Made by a program: the position numbers and the translations under genes
Notes under the pieces: model-generated
Database searches by the model: none
Told to the model about the DNA's origin: nothing
Seen by the model: only the letters and a program-made list of their open reading frames with translations
In this document: positions 36,458 through 44,478 of the stretch, piece after piece
How positions within the stretch are numbered: position 1 is the first letter of the stretch
How the letters are laid out: the number at the start of each line of letters is the position of its first letter
Assembly (NCBI RefSeq): GCF_036492425.1
Contig: NZ_AP025293.1
Location: 62,001-126,000 of the forward strand
Source: Persicobacter psychrovividus
GTDB taxonomy: Bacteria > Bacteroidota > Bacteroidia > Cytophagales > Cyclobacteriaceae
Direction of reading: 5' to 3'
Length of the DNA: 64,000 bases

Positions 36458-38108
36458 CCTGTTTTCGCCATCGGGACACCCAAGTCAAAAATTGAATAAT
36501 TCCGCTAATTTTACCTGCTCTGGTTGCAACAAAAGTACTTTGTTTATTTTGCTGCCATCTGACAGTGGAACTTGAATTTCATAAATGCTTCGAGCAATTT
36601 TGATTGCCTGTTCAGGACTTAGCCCTGCCTCTTTAATATTGAGCTGTCTCTCCAACTCTTTATGTACCTTATATGCAACAAAGGAAATGCAGATATGACT
36701 CTCAATTCTTTTTTGAATCCGATGGAATATAGGTCTAATTTTTAAGTCTGTCTTCGAGATACGAAAAGCTTTTTCAATTTTCCATAGTTCTCCATAATTG
36801 GCAATGATTTCATCAGAATTACCCTCTACGTTCGTTAAATAGCCTTTTAGGCCATCCCATTTACCATCTTCCTTGAACTTCTCTTCATCTAACTGCACCT
36901 TTACCTCGCCATCAAGTTTTAAATATTTGTTATAGCCTCTGTTATTGATATTGGACTTTGTAAGCTTACCTGATGCAATATTCTTCTTGAGTTTATCAAG
37001 CCCTTTTTGTCTGTTTTTACCATCCTTTTTGGCTCTTTTGTCAGAATATGTAATAATCAGCCTTAATCCATCAGGTTGAGCTATTTCAGCAGACTCTCCA
37101 TTACCCAAAGTCAAGTTTAATATTTGGTCTTTGACTTCTTTGTTCATGTTCTTAATTCTTGCTCCGAGAATAAATCCATAGCCTTTATTAAGTAGTTCTT
37201 TTACATTTTTATTAGACATGAGCCCTGAATCAGCAACAACTACCAACTTGGTAATATTATATTTGTTGCAGAACTCATCCACGATAGGCAACATGGTATG
37301 CCCTTCAAACTTATTACCTTCAAATATTTCGTAAGCAAGTGGATAGCCTCCTCTACTAACCAATAAGCCCAGTACAATTTGCGGATTTTGATGTTTCCCC
37401 TCTTTTGAAAAGCCTGTTTTTCTTAAATCATCTTGATGATCTGTTTCAAAATAAAGAGTGGTTACATCATAAAATGCAATATTCACCTCGCCTTCTAAAA
37501 CTTGTTTTGAGTGTTCGAAGCTAAGATGTTGTAATATCTCTTTATACTCAGAATGAACTTTATCCATTAGCCTGTAAACAGTATTGACAGACACATTCAT
37601 TCCATGATTTAACGACCAATGCTCTGTCGTCGCAAGCTTGCTTACAGGGTATTCGATGCGAGAAAATACCAATCTTCGAAATAAGAGATCACCGACAAGA
37701 TTAAAGCCTATTTCGTCATAAATGGAATTTAGCAGAAGATCAATGCCAACTGATTTGACTTGATCTATTTTGTCAAGGACCTGTTGAGTTTCGGTTCTTT
37801 GATTATCGAAATTAATGACAACCTGACCAGTCTGACCATGAATCCATCGATTTGCTTCATTTTTAAGTGCTAAAATCTCGTTTGGGTCAGCCGATGAGCC
37901 AAAAGTCTTAACAACTTTGTACTTTTTTGAGGATTTATAGATGACTTGGACACTGATGCTACCACTTTTATTGAGTTTTTCACGCACAAACATGCCTTAA
38001 ATTAGGCAAAATTTAGAAACGGGACACCCACTTTTGACCTATTTTTATTGTAATCGATTGATTTTTAGGATGTAGCGAAAATCAGCCAAAAAAGGTGGCG
38101 AAGACAGG
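36458..38108 (-). mobile_element. Complete IS1634-family (IS4-like) insertion sequence
   Basis: A 1651-bp element. Left end CCTGTTTTCGCCATC (36458-36472) and the inverted right end CCTGTCTTCGCCACC (38094-38108) match at 13 of 15 positions. Both ends abut the long direct repeat exactly, which fixes the boundaries. An 11-mer CGGGACACCCA occurs inside both ends in direct orientation (36472-36482, 38020-38030). It encodes one transposase. IS1634 of Mycoplasma is known for very long, variable target duplications, which fits the 406-bp repeat here. Confidence 0.9.
36485..37993 (-). CDS. IS1634-family DDE transposase
   Basis: A 502-residue intact transposase. The DDE residues are readable: Asp in IAFYDVTTLYFET, Asp in VVVADSGLMSNKN, and Glu in LWKIEKAFRISKTDLKIRPIFH (the YREK-like block of IS4 relatives). 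The N-terminus VIYKSSKKYKVVKTFGSS is typical of IS1634-type proteins. It fills nearly the whole element, with the stop 27 bp from the left end. Its lower GC compared with nrdA fits recent arrival. Confidence 0.94.
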   Translation of the reverse strand: MFVREKLNKSGSISVQVIYKSSKKYKVVKTFGSSADPNEILALKNEANRWIHGQTGQVVINFDNQRTETQQVLDKIDQVKSVGIDLLLNSIYDEIGFNLVGDLLFRRLVFSRIEYPVSKLATTEHWSLNHGMNVSVNTVYRLMDKVHSEYKEILQHLSFEHSKQVLEGEVNIAFYDVTTLYFETDHQDDLRKTGFSKEGKHQNPQIVLGLLVSRGGYPLAYEIFEGNKFEGHTMLPIVDEFCNKYNITKLVVVADSGLMSNKNVKELLNKGYGFILGARIKNMNKEVKDQILNLTLGNGESAEIAQPDGLRLIITYSDKRAKKDGKNRQKGLDKLKKNIASGKLTKSNINNRGYNKYLKLDGEVKVQLDEEKFKEDGKWDGLKGYLTNVEGNSDEIIANYGELWKIEKAFRISKTDLKIRPIFHRIQKRIESHICISFVAYKVHKELERQLNIKEAGLSPEQAIKIARSIYEIQVPLSDGSKINKVLLLQPEQVKLAELFNF

Positions 38109-38416
38109 TGCTGATGCAAGGTTCTGTGCAGCATTTGGACTTCCTGACCGAAGATGAGAAAGAGGTTTTCAAAACGTTCAAGGAGATCAATCAGTATGGC
38201 ATTGTTCAGCAAGCGGCAGACCGTCAGCAATTTATTGATCAGTCGCAGTCAGTAAACCTGAATATTCCGCCGTCGGCGAGTCCAAAAGAGGTCAACGGTT
38301 TGATTATTCAAGCTTGGCGCCAACAGGTAAAAACACTGTATTATCAGCGTTCGCAGTCGGTGGCGCAGGGCTTGGCCAATACCATGAATGCGGAATGTTC
38401 TGCTTGTGCAGGATAA
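38109..38416 (+). pseudogene. nrdA C-terminal remnant
   Basis: The last about 102 codons of nrdA (from LMQGSVQHLDFL to the ECSACAG tail) sit inside the duplicated target sequence. It lacks a promoter, the catalytic core and a genuine start, and is a by-product of transposition. Confidence 0.9.
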
Positions 38417-38514
38417 GGATTTTTGAAGGCATAAACGATAACTTCATTCTTCCATAAAATAGACCATATCGGGTGTTCCCGAGATTTAAAGGCTGCTTAT
38501 TGGGCAGCCTTTTT
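38109..38514. repeat. Right copy of the 406-bp target-site duplication
   Basis: Appears identical to 36052-36457. It carries a truncated nrdA 3' end plus the terminator hairpin at 38488-38514. It starts immediately after the IS right end. Confidence 0.93.
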
Positions 38515-38546
38515 TGTGTTTTCATTTTCTATCTCTATCTTTTGGT

Positions 38547-39722
38547 ATGAATACGGCAAACAATTTTGATTACATTTTCTGCGGATTAGGGATGGCTAAT
38601 CTGAGCTTACTGGTGCGTGGTTTGGAGGAAGGAATCTTTGATCATAAAGCCGTGCTGCTCATTGATCCTAAGCCACTGGCCGATCGGGGTAACGATCGTA
38701 CGTGGTGTTTTTGGTCTGATGAAGCTCTGCCTTTTGACTTTTTAGTGTCGAAGGCGTGGTCGAAAATGCACTTCTTTACACAGGAGGGCACGCACATTCC
38801 TTTGCGTCCGCGCAGGTATGTTTATCAAATGATACGAAGTGCTGACTTCTACGCCTATGCGCAGGCCGTGATCAGTCAGTTTTCCAATATTACCACAGTC
38901 GTTGCGTCGGTGTCGCATATTGATTCCAAAATTGGGCGTGTTACCGCAGGCGAGCAAGATTATGAAGCACCCGTGGTATTTAACAGTATCAGTCCTGATT
39001 TGTCATCTTTTGGCGAGCACCCGACCCTGTTGCAGCATTTCAAGGGACTGATGATTGAAACGCCCACGCTGCATCAGTTCGAAAAACATGAAATGTACCT
39101 GATGGATTTCAGGTGTCCGCAAACTGAAGGCACCACCTTTTTTTATGTACTTCCTGTGGCGCCCAACCGTATTTTTGTGGAGTACACCTTTTTTTCACCA
39201 AAAGTATTAGCCGAAGAGGTGTATAGGGAAGGGCTGAAAGAATACATTTCCAAGACCCTGAAAATAAGAACTTTCGATGTGGTGGAAGAGGAGTTTGGTA
39301 TTATTCCAATGACCTCCTTTCCCTTTAAAAGAAACGAAGGAAAGGTTGTGAACTTGGGGGTTGTGGGTGGTGACACCCGTGGTTCAACAGGTTACACTTT
39401 CAGAAATACCCAGTTTGTGGTCGGGCAACTGATTAAGTCTATCAAAAAAGGAAAATCGCTGGAGGTCAACGAGCCTGTGAGTGCTGTACATCAAATGTTT
39501 GATGAAACCATTTTACGGGTGCTTTTGGCGCAAAAGGAGTATAATGGGGCGCAGATTTTTGCGGATCTTTTCAGCAAATTGCCTACCCACCTGATGCTCT
39601 CTTTTCTCGATGGTTCAACCTCCTCCCTTGAGAACCTGCGCGTTATGAGTGCGGTTAAAGCGCAGCACTTTATCAAGCCCTTTTGGAATGCCTATAAAAA
39701 TCAGAAAATGAAGCCTTCCTAA
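38547..39722 (+). CDS. crtY: Lycopene cyclase, CrtY type
   Basis: FAD-dependent lycopene beta-cyclase, 391 residues from ATG 38547 (MNTANNFDYIFCGLGMANLSLL), which places the dinucleotide-binding segment at the N-terminus; the upstream in-frame extension lies in the duplicated terminator region. Other family marks are IDPKPLADRGNDRTWCFW, YQMIRSADFY, FNSISPD, MDFRCPQ, FFYVLPVAPNRIFVEYTFF, and FGIIPMT with VVNLGVVGGDTRGSTGYTFRNTQ. It makes cyclic carotenoids in the membrane. No other carotenoid genes are adjacent. The IS insertion placed a duplicated terminator just 33 bp before this start. Confidence 0.93.
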   Translation: MNTANNFDYIFCGLGMANLSLLVRGLEEGIFDHKAVLLIDPKPLADRGNDRTWCFWSDEALPFDFLVSKAWSKMHFFTQEGTHIPLRPRRYVYQMIRSADFYAYAQAVISQFSNITTVVASVSHIDSKIGRVTAGEQDYEAPVVFNSISPDLSSFGEHPTLLQHFKGLMIETPTLHQFEKHEMYLMDFRCPQTEGTTFFYVLPVAPNRIFVEYTFFSPKVLAEEVYREGLKEYISKTLKIRTFDVVEEEFGIIPMTSFPFKRNEGKVVNLGVVGGDTRGSTGYTFRNTQFVVGQLIKSIKKGKSLEVNEPVSAVHQMFDETILRVLLAQKEYNGAQIFADLFSKLPTHLMLSFLDGSTSSLENLRVMSAVKAQHFIKPFWNAYKNQKMKPS

Positions 39723-40716
39723 ACGACGGCTATCTTCGGCAATTGTAGCGACAGCCTTTATTCAAAGTGAACATTCTATATGCCTTCTTTGCTGTGGATC
39801 AGTCGCTTTTGGCAAGCTCAAACGAACTAATCAGTGGATAATAGAAAATGCGGCGCACTTTTGCGACCTGCGAATCTTTGTCCGTGCCGTGGATTTTGCG
39901 CGGAGTTAATTTAACATAATGCAATTGGTGCAATGGTTGAGTAGAGAAAGTGTGGGAATGGGAGTGATACGACCCACCAATTTTGCCTTATTTTGTCGTT
40001 CATAGATTGGCAGATGTTCTTTAGGGAATCGTCAGTTTTTTTCTGGATGAATGGTTCTTGCCTGTCATAAACCAATAAGGACGATTAGAGGGAAAGGTCA
40101 TCCACTGATAAAGTACAATCCGATAGTTGAGGGTTGGAGCGGTGGTGGCAGGTCTGATATTCACACCTTTTTACATTGCCAACTCAATGGGGCGATATAG
40201 TGGACGAGGCTTTTAGCCTTATGCTCAACCTGATCTCACCCATCTGATTAACTGTAGGCAAATTTTTACTCAATATTTAAAAAGGGCATCGGTAGGGAAC
40301 CTGCACGCAAAGCCCTGAAACAGGGGATCAAAATTCTGCTCAAATTTCAGCGAGGCAATACTATACTTTTCGGAGATGATGTTTAAGCTTAAATAATTTC
40401 AATTGGGTGGGATGAATTGGAGTATTTGGCACATTTTTGGATAGAAGAGAGTAGTAGCTGAAAAATGCTATTTTCTTAAATTGGGCTATGGAGTTAGCCA
40501 TAAATGCTGAGATAAGCTGATGACTCCTACTTTAACTTAATAAAAGTAGGGAACGTCATATGCATACATTATTACCATATATTTTTTCTGGATCTCAGCC
40601 ATCCGCGTTTGAAGCGCAAACCACCCCCTCAATAATATTCTTCCCACAAGATTATCAGCAAGGCCCTGCGGCTCTTGTCGATTCATCATGTCACTATCAA
40701 TTCTAAAAATAAAATT
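39723..40716. other. Gene-free interval of about 1 kb
   Basis: I see no convincing gene on either strand; frames are short and broken. No clear inverted repeats, IS ends or tRNA are visible. It may be decayed sequence. Confidence 0.5.
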
Positions 40717-42093
40717 ATGTACATCGATCTGATAAAGCATATTGGTTATCAAATCAAGTTATTGGTTAAATGGTTTTTGCTCATCGTGCCTATTGCGGTG
40801 ATCGTGGGATCATTGAACGCCTTCTTCCTGTGGTTGTTGGAAGAGGCTACAGGTTACAGAATGAGTACTTATGCGCATCATTCGTGGATCATCTATTTAT
40901 TGCCACTTGCGGGTATTTTGATCGTTTGGTCTTATAAAAAATATGGCAAGAACAGTGCGGGAGGTAATAATTTAATTATCGATGAAATTCATGAGCCCGG
41001 TGGTGGGGTGCCAACACGTATGGCGCCGTTCGTATTGTTCTCTACCGTAATCACGCACCTTTTTGGTGGTTCTGCGGGTCGTGAAGGAACGGCTGTTCAA
41101 ATTGGGGGAGCCATTGCACAACAATTTGGCAAATGGTACAAACTCGATGAAAAAGACACTAAGCTGATATTGATTTCAGGGGTTGCCGCAGGTTTCGGCT
41201 CTGTTTTCGGTACGCCTATAACAGGTGCAATTTTCGCCCTCGAAGTATTGGCTATCGGAAAAATCAAATACCATGCAGTAATTCCTGCATTGATCGCCTC
41301 AGTAGTAGGTAACTTTGTAACGATTGCCTGGGGAATATCTCATGAACATTTAAGACTGGTTAATATTGCCAAAGAGGTGAATGTTCAGTTCAATGAAGAT
41401 TTACACTATGATCATATTGCTTTACTGATAGGGAAAATTGCTTTGGCAGGGATTGCCTTCGGTTTTGCTGGTTTCTTATTTGGTGAACTGACCCATAAAG
41501 TAAAAGAAGTATTGACGAAGGTTTTGAAAAATCAATACCTCGTGCCTGTGGTAGGAGCGATCTTCGTGATTGCCGTAGTAAAAATTTCAGGAACTTACGA
41601 TTACATCGGTATTGGTACAAGTTCTTATTTGCCTGGGGGCGTTTGTATTTCTTCGGCTTTTCATGCTGGTGGCGCAAAAGCTTATTCTTGGCTGATGAAA
41701 TTAGTGATGACTGCCGTAACATTGGGCTCAGGATTCAAAGGTGGTGAAGTTACCCCATTGTTTTTCGTCGGAGCGACTTTAGGAAATACCCTTGCTGGAG
41801 TTTTGAATGCGCCCGTGGCTTTGTTTGCCGCATTAGGATTTATTGGGGTGTTTTCAGCAGCGACCAACACACCAATGGCCTGTACCATTATGGGTGTTGA
41901 ATTATTTGGATCTCAATATTTATTATATTTTGCAGTAGTGTGTTTTGTTGCATATTATTTTAGTGGTCATACTGGGATTTATACCTCTCAGCGTGTTTCG
42001 GCACCGAAGCTGATCGGCAGAATACCTAAAGAACAAGGGACATTGGGACAACTTCGAAAGGAGAAAAAAGCGTTCCCATTATCCAATAAATAG
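40717..42093 (+). CDS. ClC-family chloride channel/transporter
   Basis: Inner-membrane ClC protein, 458 residues from ATG 40717 (MYIDLIKHIGYQIKLL). It has around ten hydrophobic segments. The conserved GREG motif appears as GGSAGREGTAVQIGGAIAQQ (gating Glu), and the later GSGFKGGEVTPLFFVGATLGN block forms part of the anion pathway. PMACTIMGVELFGSQYL marks the C-terminal region. There is no cytoplasmic CBS domain. Whether it is a channel or a Cl-/H+ (or F-) exchanger cannot be told. Confidence 0.93.
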   Translation: MYIDLIKHIGYQIKLLVKWFLLIVPIAVIVGSLNAFFLWLLEEATGYRMSTYAHHSWIIYLLPLAGILIVWSYKKYGKNSAGGNNLIIDEIHEPGGGVPTRMAPFVLFSTVITHLFGGSAGREGTAVQIGGAIAQQFGKWYKLDEKDTKLILISGVAAGFGSVFGTPITGAIFALEVLAIGKIKYHAVIPALIASVVGNFVTIAWGISHEHLRLVNIAKEVNVQFNEDLHYDHIALLIGKIALAGIAFGFAGFLFGELTHKVKEVLTKVLKNQYLVPVVGAIFVIAVVKISGTYDYIGIGTSSYLPGGVCISSAFHAGGAKAYSWLMKLVMTAVTLGSGFKGGEVTPLFFVGATLGNTLAGVLNAPVALFAALGFIGVFSAATNTPMACTIMGVELFGSQYLLYFAVVCFVAYYFSGHTGIYTSQRVSAPKLIGRIPKEQGTLGQLRKEKKAFPLSNK

Positions 42094-42130
42094 ATATATA
42101 AAAGTTTAGTTATCGTTAGTTTTGAGTTGC

Positions 42131-42165
42131 AAGGGTTGGAGTCGCTCATTTCTCCACCCTTGTAA
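42131..42165 (+). terminator. Terminator after the ClC gene
   Basis: AAGGGTTGGAG/CTCCACCCTT arms with a T-rich tail. Confidence 0.65.
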
Positions 42166-42434
42166 TTTTATTTTTCAATTTATATATATTGATTTTGTAA
42201 GTCGGTTATTTAGATTGATTCTTTAGTAGCGAAATAATTAGAAATAAAGGGCCTTTTGGCGCGTGTGGCAAGTTATTTGCCATTATATAATAGAGAACGA
42301 CAAACAGTGTTGTTCATCACCAGGCGAATCAAATGATCTAATTTGATGCTCGGTTTTTAAAGATTGTTATTTAATCTATCCATTTCAGTGATAGCAGGCT
42401 TGATAAAAATTTATATCATTGTTAGATATTTTGG

Positions 42435-42466
42435 TTTGCACCTTTAGTATTTAGCACCTACTTTTG
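42435..42466 (+). promoter_or_regulatory. Bacteroidota-type promoter for the NifU-like/GGGtGRT operon
   Basis: TTTG at 42435-42438 and TACTTTTG at 42459-42466 are separated by 20 bp, an excellent fit to the -33 TTTG / -7 TAnnTTTG consensus. It implies a leader of about 85-90 bp before the start at 42560. Confidence 0.8.
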
Positions 42467-42559
42467 CTGAAGCATAGAAGGAAAAAATTCTTCGATATGT
42501 TTAATATTTATTTTTAAAAAAATAGATATAAAATATCGTTTTCAAATAAAACATTAATT

Positions 42560-43252
42560 ATGGAAACTTCTCACGAAATCCAAGGAATGTATTGTATCGC
42601 TAGAGATGCAAATCATGGCGCGGCTCCAATTCCAGTTGAAGGAAAATGGGTTAAAGCTACAGATGTATCAGATATTTCAGGTTTGACTCACGGTGTGGGT
42701 TGGTGTGCTCCTCAGCAGGGCGCATGTAAATTGAGCTTGAATGTTAAAGAAGGTATCATTCAGGAAGCGTTGATTGAAACAATTGGTTGTACAGGTATGA
42801 CGCACTCAGCAGCAATGGCTTCTGAAATCATCACTGGAAAAACTATTTTGGAAGCATTGAATACTGACTTGGTATGTGATGCGATCAATACAGCGATGCG
42901 TGAGTTGTTCTTGCAAATTGTTTATGGACGTACACAAACAGCTTTCTCAGAAGGTGGTTTGCCAGTAGGTGCATGTTTAGAGGATTTGGGTAAAGGCTTG
43001 CGTGGTGTAACTGGTACAGTTTACGGAACAACAGTTAAAGGACCAAGATACTTGGAAGTTGCTGAAGGTTATGTAACTCAGTTAGGTTTGGATGCTGACG
43101 ATGAAATCATCGGTTATTCATTCGTAAACTTGGGTCGTATGATGGACTTCATCAAAGCTGGCCAAACAGCTGACGAAGCATTGAAAAACGCTTCAGGTAC
43201 TTATGGCCGTTTCAAAGACGCAGTTAAATTTATTGACCCACGTAAAGACTAA
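42560..43252 (+). CDS. NifU/IscU-like iron-sulfur scaffold partner of the GGGtGRT protein
   Basis: A 230-residue protein with an IscU-like core: THGVGWCAPQQGACKLSLNV, ALIETIGCTGMTHSAAMASEIITGKTI and GGLPVGACLEDLGKG supply Cys residues in scaffold-like positions. Family members are annotated as iron-sulfur cluster assembly scaffold proteins, but this pair's real role is unknown. The second gene starts 6 bp later, and a consensus promoter lies upstream. Codon use here is simple and repetitive, which suggests strong expression. Confidence 0.85.
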   Translation: METSHEIQGMYCIARDANHGAAPIPVEGKWVKATDVSDISGLTHGVGWCAPQQGACKLSLNVKEGIIQEALIETIGCTGMTHSAAMASEIITGKTILEALNTDLVCDAINTAMRELFLQIVYGRTQTAFSEGGLPVGACLEDLGKGLRGVTGTVYGTTVKGPRYLEVAEGYVTQLGLDADDEIIGYSFVNLGRMMDFIKAGQTADEALKNASGTYGRFKDAVKFIDPRKD

Positions 43253-43258
43253 TTCATT

Positions 43259-44251
43259 ATGCCATTATTTGAAAGTTACGATCGTCGAATTGATCAGATC
43301 AATTCAGTATTAAAAGCTAACGGGATTGAATCTTTGGAAGAAGCTAAATCAATCTGTGATAACTATGGTGTTGATGTAATTTCTTTGGTAAAAGAAATTC
43401 AGCCAATCGCCTTCGAAAATGCAGGTTGGGCTTACACTGTAGGTGCTGCCATCGCTATTAAAAGAGGTTTGAAAGATGCGCCAGCAATCGCTGAAGCTTT
43501 GGGTGAAGGTATCCAGTCTTTCTGTATTCCTGGTTCTGTTGCTGACCAACGTAAAGTAGGTTTGGGTCACGGTAACTTGGGTGCGATGTTGTTGAAAGAA
43601 GAAAACACTTGTTTCGCTTTCTTGGCGGGTCACGAGTCTTTCGCAGCTGCTGAAGGTGCTATCGGTATCGTAAAATCTGCGAACCGTGTACGTAACACGC
43701 CATTGAAAGTAATCTTGAACGGTTTGGGTAAAGATGCAGCGAAAATCATCGCTCGTATCAACGGTTTTACTTACGTTCAAACTAAATTTGACTACACTAC
43801 TGGTAAAGTAGAAGAGGTAATGCGCAAAGCTTACTCTGACGGTGAACGTGCACAAGTATTGTCTTTCGGTGCTGATGATGTACGCGAAGGTGTTGCGATC
43901 ATGCACAAAGAAAACGTAGGAGTTTCTATCACTGGTAACTCTACTAACCCAACTCGTTTCCAACACCCAGTAGCGGGTACTTACAAGCGCGAGCGTTTGG
44001 AAGCTGGTGAGTCTTACTTCTCTGTTGCTTCAGGTGGTGGTACAGGTCGTACTTTGCACCCAGACAACATGGGCGCGGGTCCTGCTTCTTATGGTATGAC
44101 AGACACAATGGGTCGTATGCACGCTGATGCTCAGTTCGCTGGTTCTTCTTCTGTTCCTGCTCACGTAGAAATGATGGGATTGATCGGTATGGGTAACAAC
44201 CCAATGGTAGGTGCTACTGTAGCAGTTGCTGTGGCGATCTCTCAGAAATAA
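43259..44251 (+). CDS. GGGtGRT protein, conserved family of unknown function
   Basis: A 330-residue protein named for the motif SVASGGGTGRTLHPDNMG near residues 258-275. Other conserved blocks are FENAGWAYTVGAAIAIKRG, GLGHGNLGAMLL, HESFAAAEGAIGIV and FQHPVAGTYKRE. It always appears, in my memory, beside the NifU-like gene, as here. No membrane segments or signal peptide. The function is unknown; the partner suggests an Fe-S or redox link. The gene is followed by a strong terminator. Confidence 0.9.
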   Translation: MPLFESYDRRIDQINSVLKANGIESLEEAKSICDNYGVDVISLVKEIQPIAFENAGWAYTVGAAIAIKRGLKDAPAIAEALGEGIQSFCIPGSVADQRKVGLGHGNLGAMLLKEENTCFAFLAGHESFAAAEGAIGIVKSANRVRNTPLKVILNGLGKDAAKIIARINGFTYVQTKFDYTTGKVEEVMRKAYSDGERAQVLSFGADDVREGVAIMHKENVGVSITGNSTNPTRFQHPVAGTYKRERLEAGESYFSVASGGGTGRTLHPDNMGAGPASYGMTDTMGRMHADAQFAGSSSVPAHVEMMGLIGMGNNPMVGATVAVAVAISQK

Positions 44252-44365
44252 TATTTTAAAACCCTGATCAAAAAAGGATGTTTTGTCGCCATGAATTTAT
44301 TATGGCAACCGCCGAAAGGTTCGTGTGAACGATAAGGACATTTTTTTTATGGTAGTGGTTTAGAG

Positions 44366-44397
44366 CGGGGGGCAATTTTTGCCTCCCGTTATTTTTT
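44366..44397 (+). terminator. Terminator of the GGGtGRT operon
   Basis: GGGGGCAA/TTGCCTCCC-type hairpin followed by seven T. Confidence 0.75.
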
Positions 44398-44478
44398 TGC
44401 CTACACTTTAATAGGTTTTTATCGATAATTTCTTGAACTTTTAGTAAGAGTAGCAAGAGGAAGTAACAAAATTAACCT

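Noticed and set aside
36473-38030. CGGGACACCCA direct repeats as the IS ends
   Set aside because: They are in direct, not inverted, orientation and lie inside the true 15-bp inverted ends that abut the 406-bp duplication exactly.
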